Source: JACQFK01 sp035644495 (GTDB lineage: Bacteria; Planctomycetota; MHYJ01; JACPRB01). From it: a stretch of 5,455 nt of DNA. Below, piece after piece: positions 1 to 5,455 of this stretch. How positions within the stretch are numbered: position 1 is the stretch's first letter; each line of letters begins with the position of its first letter. The DNA lies in the NCBI GenBank assembly GCA_035644495.1, contig DASQOM010000354.1, forward strand, positions 1 to 5,455, given 5' to 3'. The notes below the pieces were generated by a model. It ran no database searches, was not told where the DNA came from, and was given only the letters and a program-made list of their open reading frames with translations. The position numbers and the translations under genes are program-made.

Positions 1-1047
1 CAGCCGGCCGGTGGACTTTCCCTTCGCCGCCATCCCGGGCGCGTGGAGCAGCAGCGGCACCCGGGCGGATTCCTCGAAGAGGCTCATCTTCTGCCACATG
101 CCGCGCTCGCCGAGGCTCCAGCCGTGGTCCCCCCAGAAGACGATGACCGTGCGCTCGGCCAGCTGGAGCCGGTCGATCGCGTCCAGCAGCTTGCCGAGCT
201 GCTTGTCCATCAACGTCGTCGCCGCATAGTACGCCTGGATCATGGGCTTGAGTTCTTTCTCGGTCAGGCCGTAGTTGGGCGGGCGCACCGTCGCGATCGC
301 CATCTCCGGGATGCCGGTCCGGTCGGCCGACGGGAGCGAAATCTTGTCGAGCGGATACAGATCGAAGTCCTCCTGCGTCGCGACGCAGGGGACGTGGGGG
401 CGGAAGAAGCCCACCGCGAGGAAGAACGGCGCATCCTTCCTCTCCTGGAGCTGCCGCACGGCCTCGTCCGCGATCAGCGCGTCGGTCTGCTCGTCATCGC
501 TGCCCTTCGCCACGAAGTACGTCAACGAGCCGCCGATGTTCTTGTTCGACGGCACGAGATTGATGACGTCTTTTTCGTCGGCCTTGTCGCGGCCCTTGGG
601 GTTGACGACGCGGTCCCACGAGACGGGGTCGTCCATGCCGTCGGTGCCGATCTGGCCGGGAACGCCGTAGTGATACATCTTCCCGATGCGACTCACGAAG
701 TAGCCGCTCTGGCGGAAGAGCTGGGGGAGGGTGACGATGTCTCGGTGGTTCGCGCGGAAGAAGGCCCTGTTCTCGAGGACCCTGGTGGAGTCGGGGCGCA
801 GGCCGGTCAGCAGCGAGCTGCGGCTCGGGTTGCAGAGCGGGAACTGGCAGTAGGCGCGCTCGAAGCGTAGGGAGCGCGCCGCAAGGCGGTCGATGTTGGG
901 GGTCCGGACCAGCGGATGGCCGTAGCAGCCCAGGCCGACGTTCATGTCATCCGCGGCGATGAACAGCACGTTGAGCTTCGGCGGGCGGGAGTCCTGCCCC
1001 CCGAGGGGGAGGGGCAGCAGCAGGAGGAGCGGCAGGATTTTCATCAT
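1..1047 (-). CDS. Exported type I sulfatase, iduronate-2-sulfatase-like (C-terminus cut by window edge)
   Basis: Hydrolyses a sulfate ester, probably on a sulfated sugar outside the cytoplasm. I translated the minus strand from the ATG at 1047: 349 codons are present and the frame stays open to base 1, so the C-terminal part is missing (human iduronate-2-sulfatase has 550 residues). Residues 1-17 (MMK, a Leu-rich core, then GG) look like a short Sec signal peptide with no lipobox Cys. The formylglycine motif is CNPSR, with Cys72 the residue to be converted and Arg76 beside it. Metal and catalytic residues follow the family layout: Asp33-Asp34, Lys123 and His126 (IGKMYH), His218 (FFRPHVP), Asp307-His308 (WGDHGW) and Lys320 (MWQK). 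The active site is therefore complete. A second ATG at 1044 could also be the start; only a weak AGG lies upstream. It follows the LacI gene after 16 bp, so it is probably its operon partner. The sulfatase class is firm; the substrate is unknown. Confidence 0.93.
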   Translation of the reverse strand, partial: MMKILPLLLLLPLPLGGQDSRPPKLNVLFIAADDMNVGLGCYGHPLVRTPNIDRLAARSLRFERAYCQFPLCNPSRSSLLTGLRPDSTRVLENRAFFRANHRDIVTLPQLFRQSGYFVSRIGKMYHYGVPGQIGTDGMDDPVSWDRVVNPKGRDKADEKDVINLVPSNKNIGGSLTYFVAKGSDDEQTDALIADEAVRQLQERKDAPFFLAVGFFRPHVPCVATQEDFDLYPLDKISLPSADRTGIPEMAIATVRPPNYGLTEKELKPMIQAYYAATTLMDKQLGKLLDAIDRLQLAERTVIVFWGDHGWSLGERGMWQKMSLFEESARVPLLLHAPGMAAKGKSTGRL

Positions 1048-1063
1048 GCCTATTAGTACGCGT

Positions 1064-2044
1064 TCAGCGGACTTTGAGGCGGGGCGGGATCAGCAGCTCG
1101 CGCGCGACTTTCTGCCCGCTCATGACGCGCAGCAGGGCCCGGAAGGCTTCGCGGCCGATCGCCGCCACGTCCTGGCAGACGGTCGTCACCGGCATCGAGA
1201 AGAGGTCGGCCATCGCGATGTCGTCGAAGCCGACGATCTCGATGTCGGCGGGGACGTTCGCCTTCGCGGCCCGGAGGGCGCGGAGGGCCCCGATGGTCAG
1301 CTTGATGTTGGCGGTGTAGATGGCCGTGGGCCGCGGGGTCGATGCCAGCAGGTCGCGCGCCGCGAAGGCGCCCGCGTCTTCATCGGGTTTCACCAGCTTC
1401 ATGGCGGCGGGCTTGAGGCCGTGCCGCGCGAGCGCTTTGCGGAAGCCGTCGAGCCGCAGCTCGTAGGTCTGGACCTCCAGGGGGCCGCCGACGTAGGCGA
1501 TCTCCTTATGGCCTTTCTTCACGAGGTGGTCGACCGCGAGCGATGAACCGGCGCCGTGGTCGGTGCGGACGCAGGGGACGTCCTCGCCTTTGATCGAGCG
1601 GTCGATCTGGACGAACGGCAGGCCGTCCTTGCGCAGGTCGGTCAGGACCTCGTCGGTCACCGTGACGGGAGACACGATCATGCCGTCGACGCGGCGTTCC
1701 TGGAGCATCTGGACGGTGCGGCGTTCCCGGGCGGAGTCGCCGTTGGTGTTGGAGACCACGAGGACATAGCCTTCGCGCTCGGCCTCCTCCTCCGCGCCGG
1801 ACGCGACCCCGGTCCAGAAGGGGTTGTTCAAGTCCTCGACGGCCAGGGCGACCGAGTAGGAGCGGCGGTCCCGGAAGGCGCGGGCGAGGGCGCTGGAGCG
1901 GTAGCCCAGCTCCTCGGCCATCTTCTTCACGCGGGCCACGGTGGCGGCGCTGATGCGGTAGTGCTCGTGCTTGCCGGTCAGGACGTGCGAGACGGTGGTC
2001 TGGGAAAGGTTGAGTTTGAGCGCGATGTCTTTCATCCGGACCAT
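1064..2044 (-). CDS. LacI-family transcriptional regulator
   Basis: A sugar-responsive DNA-binding repressor, likely the local regulator of both arms of the locus. From the ATG at 2044 it has 326 residues, normal for the family. Residues 5-25 (KDIALKLNLSQTTVSHVL) are the LacI helix-turn-helix, and residues 51-62 (SALARAFRDRRS) the hinge helix. The rest is a periplasmic-binding-protein-like sensor domain: DLNNPFW near 71, DGMIVSP near 120, YVGGPLEVQTYELRLDGF near 184-201, GFDDIAMAD near 272-280, and IGREAF near 296. The reading frame extends upstream to a TTG at 2071, but that lies inside the palindrome and upstream of the -10 box. The start at 2044 gives MVRMKDIA, aligning with the usual MxTIKDVA opening; an ATG at 2035 is also possible. 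Phe57 sits where the family usually has the intercalating hinge Leu. The stop (TGA, 1064-1066) is 16 bp before the sulfatase start. The effector is unknown. Confidence 0.95.
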   Translation of the reverse strand: MVRMKDIALKLNLSQTTVSHVLTGKHEHYRISAATVARVKKMAEELGYRSSALARAFRDRRSYSVALAVEDLNNPFWTGVASGAEEEAEREGYVLVVSNTNGDSARERRTVQMLQERRVDGMIVSPVTVTDEVLTDLRKDGLPFVQIDRSIKGEDVPCVRTDHGAGSSLAVDHLVKKGHKEIAYVGGPLEVQTYELRLDGFRKALARHGLKPAAMKLVKPDEDAGAFAARDLLASTPRPTAIYTANIKLTIGALRALRAAKANVPADIEIVGFDDIAMADLFSMPVTTVCQDVAAIGREAFRALLRVMSGQKVARELLIPPRLKVR

Positions 2045-2053
2045 GAGCGTGGA

Positions 2054-2083
2054 AGTATAGGCTAATCCCAATTAGCCTGTCAA
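2054..2083 (-). promoter_or_regulatory. Sigma70-type promoter of the LacI-sulfatase operon
   Basis: Read on the minus strand, a perfect -35 box TTGACA (2083-2078) is followed by an 18-bp spacer (2077-2060) and a -10 box TATACT (2059-2054, 5 of 6 matches to TATAAT). The predicted transcription start is about 2047-2044, at or within 3 nt of the regulator's ATG at 2044, which implies a leaderless or near-leaderless mRNA. The spacer coincides with the palindrome described separately, so a bound repressor would block RNA polymerase. This is inferred from sequence, without transcript data. Confidence 0.72.
2059..2078. promoter_or_regulatory. Operator O1: perfect inverted repeat between -35 and -10 of the regulator promoter
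   Basis: GGCTAATCCCAATTAGCC (2060-2077) has perfect 7-bp arms around a 4-bp CCCA centre. The outer pair A2059/T2078 extends the arms to 8 bp. It is AT-rich against a high-GC background and fills exactly the 18-bp promoter spacer. Size, symmetry and position next to a lacI-type gene fit an operator for autorepression by that protein. It is not a terminator: it lies upstream of the gene it would control, has no T tract, and occurs again in degenerate form near 2125. Binding by this LacI protein is inferred. Confidence 0.75.
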
Positions 2084-2118
2084 CGAATCCCGGAGGCGAA
2101 TTGGCGTTCCACGGCCTG

Positions 2119-2132
2119 CTAATCCGTGTTAG
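2119..2132. promoter_or_regulatory. Operator O2: second, imperfect copy of the same core
   Basis: CTAATCCGTGTTAG has the same 14-bp length and shares 11 of 14 positions with the O1 core CTAATCCCAATTAG. Its arms CTAAT/GTTAG have one mismatch. Unlike O1, it has a central CpG, common in LacI-family operators. Its centre (2125.5) is 57 bp from that of O1 (2068.5) and about 56 bp upstream of the predicted start of the ABC operon, 13 bp before its -35 box. That position suits repression by looping with O1, or an upstream contact with polymerase, rather than simple promoter occlusion. Confidence 0.62.
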
Positions 2133-2145
2133 TCGTCCGGTTTTC

Positions 2146-2174
2146 TTGACTCGGAGCGGAGCGTTTGCCATCAT
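2146..2174 (+). promoter_or_regulatory. Candidate sigma70-type promoter of the sugar ABC operon
   Basis: TTGACT (2146-2151, 5 of 6 matches to TTGACA) is followed by a 17-bp spacer and CATCAT (2169-2174, 4 of 6 matches to TATAAT). The spacer carries TG at 2166-2167, in the right place for an extended -10 element. Predicted transcription begins near 2181-2183, leaving only about 4-6 nt before the ATG at 2187. The -10 match is modest, so this is less certain than the regulator promoter. Confidence 0.5.
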
Positions 2175-2186
2175 CGGGCCCTTCCC

Positions 2187-3689
2187 ATGACCCTGCTCTC
2201 GGTCTCCGGAATAGCGAAGTCGTTCGCGGGCGTCCACGCGCTGCGCGGAGTCTCCTTCGACCTCCTGCCCGGCGAAGTCCATGCGCTCGTCGGCGAAAAC
2301 GGCGCCGGCAAATCGACCCTCATCAAGGTCATGACGGGCGCCCATCGCCCCGACGCCGGCCGCATTGAAATGGAGGGCCAGGAAGTCGTCCACAACACCC
2401 CCGAGCGCTCGCGCGCGCTCGGCATCGCCGCGATCTATCAGCAGCCCGCGCTCTTCCCTGAGCTCAGCGTCGCGGAGAACATGGCGCTGGGCTTCGAGTC
2501 GGGCGGGCTGTGGCGGCGGATCGACTGGACCGCGCGGCGGACCCGGGCAAAGGAGCTCCTCGCCCGCATCGGTGCGAGAATCGACCCCGACGCCCCCGTG
2601 AGCGCCCTGACCATGCCCGAGCAGCAGATGGTCGAGATCGCGAAATCCCTCGGCGGCCGGGCGAAAGTCCTCATCATGGACGAGCCGACGGCCTCGCTGC
2701 CCGAGCACGAAGTCGGGAACCTCTTCCGCGTCGTCCGCGAGCTCAAGGCCCAGGGGGTGGGAATCATCTATATCTCCCACCGGCTCGACGAGCTCTATGC
2801 GCTGGCGGACCGGGTCACGGTGCTGCGCGACGGCCAGAGCGTCGCCACGCGGCCGATGAAGGAGGTGGAGCGGCCCGAGCTGATCCGCCTCATGGTCGGC
2901 CGCGAGATCTCGGCGATCTTCCCGAAGCGCGAGGTGAAGCAGGGCGACGTGGTCCTCGAGACGCGCGGACTGGAGTGCCGCGCCTCGGGAATCCGGGGCG
3001 TCTCGTTGTCGATCCGCGCGGGCGAGATCCTCGGCCTCGCAGGGCTTGTGGGCGCCGGCCGGACCGAGCTGGCCCGCGTGCTCTTCGGCCTCACTCCCGC
3101 GACGGGCGGGCAGATCCTCCTGGGCGGAGCCCCGGTGTCGGTGCGGAGGCCGTCCGACGCGGTCGAACTGGGAATCGCGTACGTGCCCGAGGACCGGCGC
3201 CGCCACGGAGTGATTCTCGAACTGCCGATCGCCGCCAATACGACGCTGGCGATCCTGCGGAGGATCTCGAAGGGCGGCTTCCTGGATTTCGGCCGCGAAA
3301 ATGCCCTGGCCGCGTCGTATGTCGAGAAGCTGGCGGTGAAGACGCCGTCCATCCAGACCCCTGCGGGAAATCTTTCCGGCGGAAACCAGCAGAAGGTGGC
3401 GCTCTCGCGCTGGCTGGCGACCGAGCCGAAGGTTCTGATCCTCGACGAGCCGACCCAGGGCATCGACGTCGGCGCGAAGGCCGAGATCCACAAGCTCATG
3501 GTCGACCTCGCCGAACGCGGCCTGGCGATCCTGATGATCTCGTCCGAGCTGCCCGAGGCGCTGGGCATGAGCGACCGCGTCGGCGTCATGCGCGGCGGTG
3601 CGCTCGTGGGGACGCTCTCCCGAGCCGAGGCCACCCAGGAGCGCGTGCTGGCCCTGGCGCTGGGCCACGGGGAAGGGGCGGCCGCATGA
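2187..3689 (+). CDS. Sugar ABC transporter ATP-binding protein, CUT2 family, two fused nucleotide-binding domains
   Basis: The cytoplasmic energy subunit that drives monosaccharide import; it has 500 residues, typical of RbsA/XylG/RhaT/LsrA-type proteins. Domain 1: Walker A GENGAGKST (36-44), Q-loop Gln86 (YQQPALFPELSVAEN), degenerate signature LTMPEQQ (141-147), Walker B VLIMDEP (161-167) and H-loop His198. Domain 2: degenerate Walker A GLVGAGRTE (286-294, Arg292 replacing the usual Lys), canonical signature LSGGNQQKV (396-404), Walker B VLILDEP (416-422), and SSELPE where an H-loop His would be. This asymmetry is normal for CUT2 ATPases, with domain 1 expected to keep the normal Walker A. 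The ATG at 2187 begins directly before the conserved LSVSGIAKSF opening. No in-frame ATG was seen just upstream and no Shine-Dalgarno is evident. The stop overlaps the permease start in ATGA. The substrate cannot be read from this subunit. Confidence 0.95.
   Translation: MTLLSVSGIAKSFAGVHALRGVSFDLLPGEVHALVGENGAGKSTLIKVMTGAHRPDAGRIEMEGQEVVHNTPERSRALGIAAIYQQPALFPELSVAENMALGFESGGLWRRIDWTARRTRAKELLARIGARIDPDAPVSALTMPEQQMVEIAKSLGGRAKVLIMDEPTASLPEHEVGNLFRVVRELKAQGVGIIYISHRLDELYALADRVTVLRDGQSVATRPMKEVERPELIRLMVGREISAIFPKREVKQGDVVLETRGLECRASGIRGVSLSIRAGEILGLAGLVGAGRTELARVLFGLTPATGGQILLGGAPVSVRRPSDAVELGIAYVPEDRRRHGVILELPIAANTTLAILRRISKGGFLDFGRENALAASYVEKLAVKTPSIQTPAGNLSGGNQQKVALSRWLATEPKVLILDEPTQGIDVGAKAEIHKLMVDLAERGLAILMISSELPEALGMSDRVGVMRGGALVGTLSRAEATQERVLALALGHGEGAAA
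3673..3678 (+). promoter_or_regulatory. Ribosome binding site of the first permease
   Basis: AAGGGG, within a longer purine run GGGGAAGGGG (3669-3678), lies 7 nt before the ATG at 3686. It supports that start, and contrasts with the first gene of the operon, which has no such site. Confidence 0.6.
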
Positions 3690-4642
3690 TCCGCCGATAT
3701 CTGCGGGAATGGTCGGTGGCGGCGGCGACGCTGACGCTCCTCCTTCTGCTCGCCTTGGTGAAGCCCCAGTTCTTTTCCGGCCAGAACCTCCGGGACATCC
3801 TGGTGACGAAAGCCTATATCCTCATCGCCGCGATCGGCATGACGATGGTCATCCTGGCCCGGCAGATCGACATCTCCATCGGATCGCAATTCGCGATCTG
3901 CGGGGTGCTGGCCAGCCTTCTGGCGAAGTGGGGGCTGCCGCTGTCCCTGATGATCGTGGGAACGCTGGGCGCGGGGGCGCTGCTCGGCGCCCTCAATGGG
4001 GCACTCGTGGCCGGACTCCGGCTTCCGTCGATCGTCGTGACCCTGGCGACGATGGTCTCGCTGGAGCAGGGCATCCGCTGGATCACCGGAGGCGAGCCGG
4101 TGCGGAACGCCGCGAACTTCCAGTGGCTGGGCCTCGGCCAGACGGCGGGAGAGATCGTCGTGCTGGCGACGTCGGCCGCGGTTCTGGCGGCGTTCGCGGC
4201 CGGTCTCCGATGGCTGAGGGCCGGCCGGGCCATCTACGCCACCGGCTCCGATCCCGAGGCCGCCCGGCTCGCGGGAATCCGTCCCGCGGGCGTCGTCTTC
4301 GGCGTCTTCGTCCTGATGGGCGTCTTCAGCGCGCTGGCCGCCCTCCTGAACGGGATCCAGTCCACGCAGGGCGATCCCACGTCGGGCCAGGGGCTCGGCC
4401 TTCAGGCGATCGCCGCGGTGGTGGTCGGAGGGACCGCGATCTCCGGCGGACGGGGAACGCTCTTCGGGACCTTCGTCGGATTCATCCTCCTGGCCGTCAT
4501 CGGGCCCGCCCTGGTCTTCCTCCAGGTCGAGGCCTCGTGGGAGAAGGCGATCCAGGGTACGATTATTCTTGTCGCGGTCGCATCGGATGCGATTAATCTG
4601 AGGCAACGCAGGAATGTTGGCGCAAGCCTTGCCGCACGCTGA
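3686..4642 (+). CDS. Sugar ABC transporter permease 1 (CUT2 family, LsrC/RhaP-like)
   Basis: An inner-membrane channel subunit of 318 residues, usual for the family. A short basic N-terminus (MIRRYLREW) leads into the first hydrophobic segment (about 11-25). Several more hydrophobic segments follow, near 42-58, 67-82, 86-110, 155-175, 200-222 and 240-300. The family motif ARQIDISIGS is at 58-67 (TGGIDLSVGS in relatives). The cytoplasmic coupling region that contacts the ATPase is AIYATGSDPEAARLAGI (182-198). AIAAVVVGGTAISGGRGTLFG (241-261) is the conserved late motif. The start overlaps the ATPase stop in ATGA and has a good ribosome binding site, suggesting translational coupling. A longer open frame reaches back to 2510, but that part is out of frame with the ATPase and is a high-GC artefact. 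Rhamnose and autoinducer-2 importers have this paired-permease layout, but the substrate is not established. Confidence 0.94.
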   Translation: MIRRYLREWSVAAATLTLLLLLALVKPQFFSGQNLRDILVTKAYILIAAIGMTMVILARQIDISIGSQFAICGVLASLLAKWGLPLSLMIVGTLGAGALLGALNGALVAGLRLPSIVVTLATMVSLEQGIRWITGGEPVRNAANFQWLGLGQTAGEIVVLATSAAVLAAFAAGLRWLRAGRAIYATGSDPEAARLAGIRPAGVVFGVFVLMGVFSALAALLNGIQSTQGDPTSGQGLGLQAIAAVVVGGTAISGGRGTLFGTFVGFILLAVIGPALVFLQVEASWEKAIQGTIILVAVASDAINLRQRRNVGASLAAR

Positions 4643-5455
4643 ACGCCGTCCCGGGGTCCGCTTCGTCCCGACGCACGAACGGATCCTGGCGGTCCTGCTC
4701 CTGGCGGAGACCGCCGTCTTCTGCGTCATCGGCCGGCATTTCGTCTCCGCGGACAATGCGTTCGAGATCGTCCGGCTGAGCGTCGAGGTCGGTCTGCTCG
4801 CGCTGGCGATGACCCCGGTGATCGTCACCGGCGGAATCGACCTTTCGGTCGGCTCCCTGATCGCGCTCTCTGCGGTCCTGTTCGGGAAGTTGTTTCGGGA
4901 TGCCGGCCTGCCGGTCGGCGTCGCCGCCGTCCTCACGCTCGGGGCCGGCGCTCTCGCGGGCCTGCTGAACGCCGCCCTCATTACGGGGCTCCGCCTTCCG
5001 CCGCTGATCGTCACCCTCGGCTCCTTCTCCCTGTTCCGGGGGCTGGCGGAGGGACTGACCGGCGGCTCCGACTCCTTCATGTGCCCGAAGTCGTTCCTGT
5101 TCCTGGGCCAGGGCGCCCAGATTCCCGTCTTTCTGGTCGCCGCGGCCGGCTTCTGGCTGCTGCTCCACCGGTCGGCCATCGGCCGAGGGCTGACGGCCAT
5201 CGGGCTCTCGCCGGAGGGGGCCCGCCATGCGGGAATTCCGGTGGGGCGACGCGTCGCGCTGGTCTACGTCCTCTCGGGCGTGGTGGCCAGCCTCTCGTCG
5301 CTCATCTACGTCTCGCGCTACACCCAGGCGCGCGCGGACGCCGGGACCGGCTATGAGCTCCTGGCGATCACCGCCGTGGTGCTGGGGGGGACGTCGATCT
5401 TCGGCGGCCGCGGCCGGATCTCCGGCACGCTGCTGGGGCTGTTCGCGATCGCGAT
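4614..5455 (+). CDS. Sugar ABC transporter permease 2 (CUT2 family, LsrD/RhaQ-like; C-terminus cut by window edge)
   Basis: The second membrane subunit, expected to pair with permease 1 as a heterodimer. From the ATG at 4614 there are 280 complete codons and the frame is open at the right edge; relatives have about 320-340 residues, so only a short tail is missing. The N-terminal 23 residues are polar and basic, followed by hydrophobic segments near 24-42, 56-72, 81-95, 100-124, 169-185 and 213-233. Motifs are TGGIDLSVGS (72-81), LRLPPLIVTLGS (126-137), the coupling region LTAIGLSPEGARHAGI (193-208) and AITAVVLGGTSIFGGRGRISG (251-271). Permease 1 has a variant of the first motif (ARQIDISIGS), so the two are diverged paralogues. 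The start lies 29 bp inside permease 1; GAGG at 4600-4603 (10 nt before) and AGGA at 4610-4613 may serve ribosome binding. No later ATG comes before residue 66, so the overlap seems real. Confidence 0.93.
   Translation, partial: MLAQALPHAERRPGVRFVPTHERILAVLLLAETAVFCVIGRHFVSADNAFEIVRLSVEVGLLALAMTPVIVTGGIDLSVGSLIALSAVLFGKLFRDAGLPVGVAAVLTLGAGALAGLLNAALITGLRLPPLIVTLGSFSLFRGLAEGLTGGSDSFMCPKSFLFLGQGAQIPVFLVAAAGFWLLLHRSAIGRGLTAIGLSPEGARHAGIPVGRRVALVYVLSGVVASLSSLIYVSRYTQARADAGTGYELLAITAVVLGGTSIFGGRGRISGTLLGLFAIA

Noticed and set aside
286..294. Degenerate second Walker A (Arg instead of Lys) in the ATPase, residues 286-294 of the protein.
   Set aside because: It is a regular feature of CUT2-family fused ATPases, so it does not indicate an inactive or decaying gene.
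43..870. Plus-strand open frame (about 275 codons) opposite the sulfatase.
   Set aside because: The minus strand encodes an unmistakable sulfatase with all catalytic residues; the plus-strand product has only charged repeats typical of a shadow frame.
2085..2106. GAATCCCGGAGGCGAATTGG between the two operators, with AATCC resembling the operator core.
   Set aside because: It lacks the CTAAT/ATTAG arms and any good inverted symmetry, so it is at most a chance half-match.
1506..3668. Long minus-strand open frame (about 720 codons) across the regulator, control region and ATPase.
   Set aside because: It is low-complexity Arg/Asp/Gly/His-rich sequence, crosses both promoters, and conflicts with well-supported genes on both sides.
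2510..3685. Upstream extension of the first permease's open frame by about 390 codons.
   Set aside because: The extension lies in another frame of the ATPase gene and has no recognisable domain. The start at 3686 has a ribosome binding site and gives a normal-length permease.
2795..5200. Very long open frame on the minus strand (about 800 codons) opposite the ABC genes.
   Set aside because: Its translation is rich in Arg, Ser and Pro with no domain pattern, and it runs antisense to three clear ABC transporter genes. Long antisense frames are expected in high-GC DNA.
5384..5390. Run of seven G in permease 2, a possible phase-variable tract or sequencing error.
   Set aside because: The conserved motif VVLGGTSIFGG reads correctly through it, so there is no sign of a frameshift, and seven G is unremarkable in high-GC DNA.

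Overview
The window holds five protein genes around one 142-bp divergent control region in high-GC DNA. All of it fits a carbohydrate-acquisition locus of a free-living bacterium. The mix of an exported iduronate-2-sulfatase-like sulfatase, a LacI-type regulator and a CUT2-type sugar ABC importer, with weak or absent Shine-Dalgarno sites at several starts, would suit Planctomycetes, Verrucomicrobia, Acidobacteria or a related lineage. The sequence alone does not settle the phylum.

Left arm (minus strand): a LacI-family repressor (1064-2044) is followed after only 16 bp by an exported type I sulfatase (start at 1047, running off the left edge). They look co-transcribed. Right arm (plus strand): a two-domain sugar ABC ATPase (2187-3689), a first membrane permease (3686-4642, ATGA overlap) and a second membrane permease (4614 to the right edge, 29-bp overlap) form a tightly coupled operon. 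The usual fourth partner, a periplasmic sugar-binding protein, is not in the window and is expected outside it.

Centre (2045-2186): the regulator promoter is TTGACA-18-TATACT on the minus strand. Its 18-bp spacer is exactly a perfect inverted repeat, GGCTAATCCCAATTAGCC. A second, imperfect copy of the same core (CTAATCCGTGTTAG) lies 57 bp away, just upstream of a plus-strand TTGACT-17-CATCAT promoter for the ABC operon. These are most simply two operators for the LacI protein. The regulator and the ATPase both seem to start translation almost at the transcription start, so both may be (near-)leaderless.

Working model (inference): the secreted sulfatase removes sulfate from a sulfated sugar or oligosaccharide, the CUT2 importer brings in the freed monosaccharide, and the LacI protein senses it or a derivative and controls both arms, including its own gene. 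The substrate is not determined. A deoxyhexose such as rhamnose, or another sugar from a sulfated polysaccharide, is plausible. No RNA genes, CRISPR arrays, insertion sequences or clear terminators were seen.
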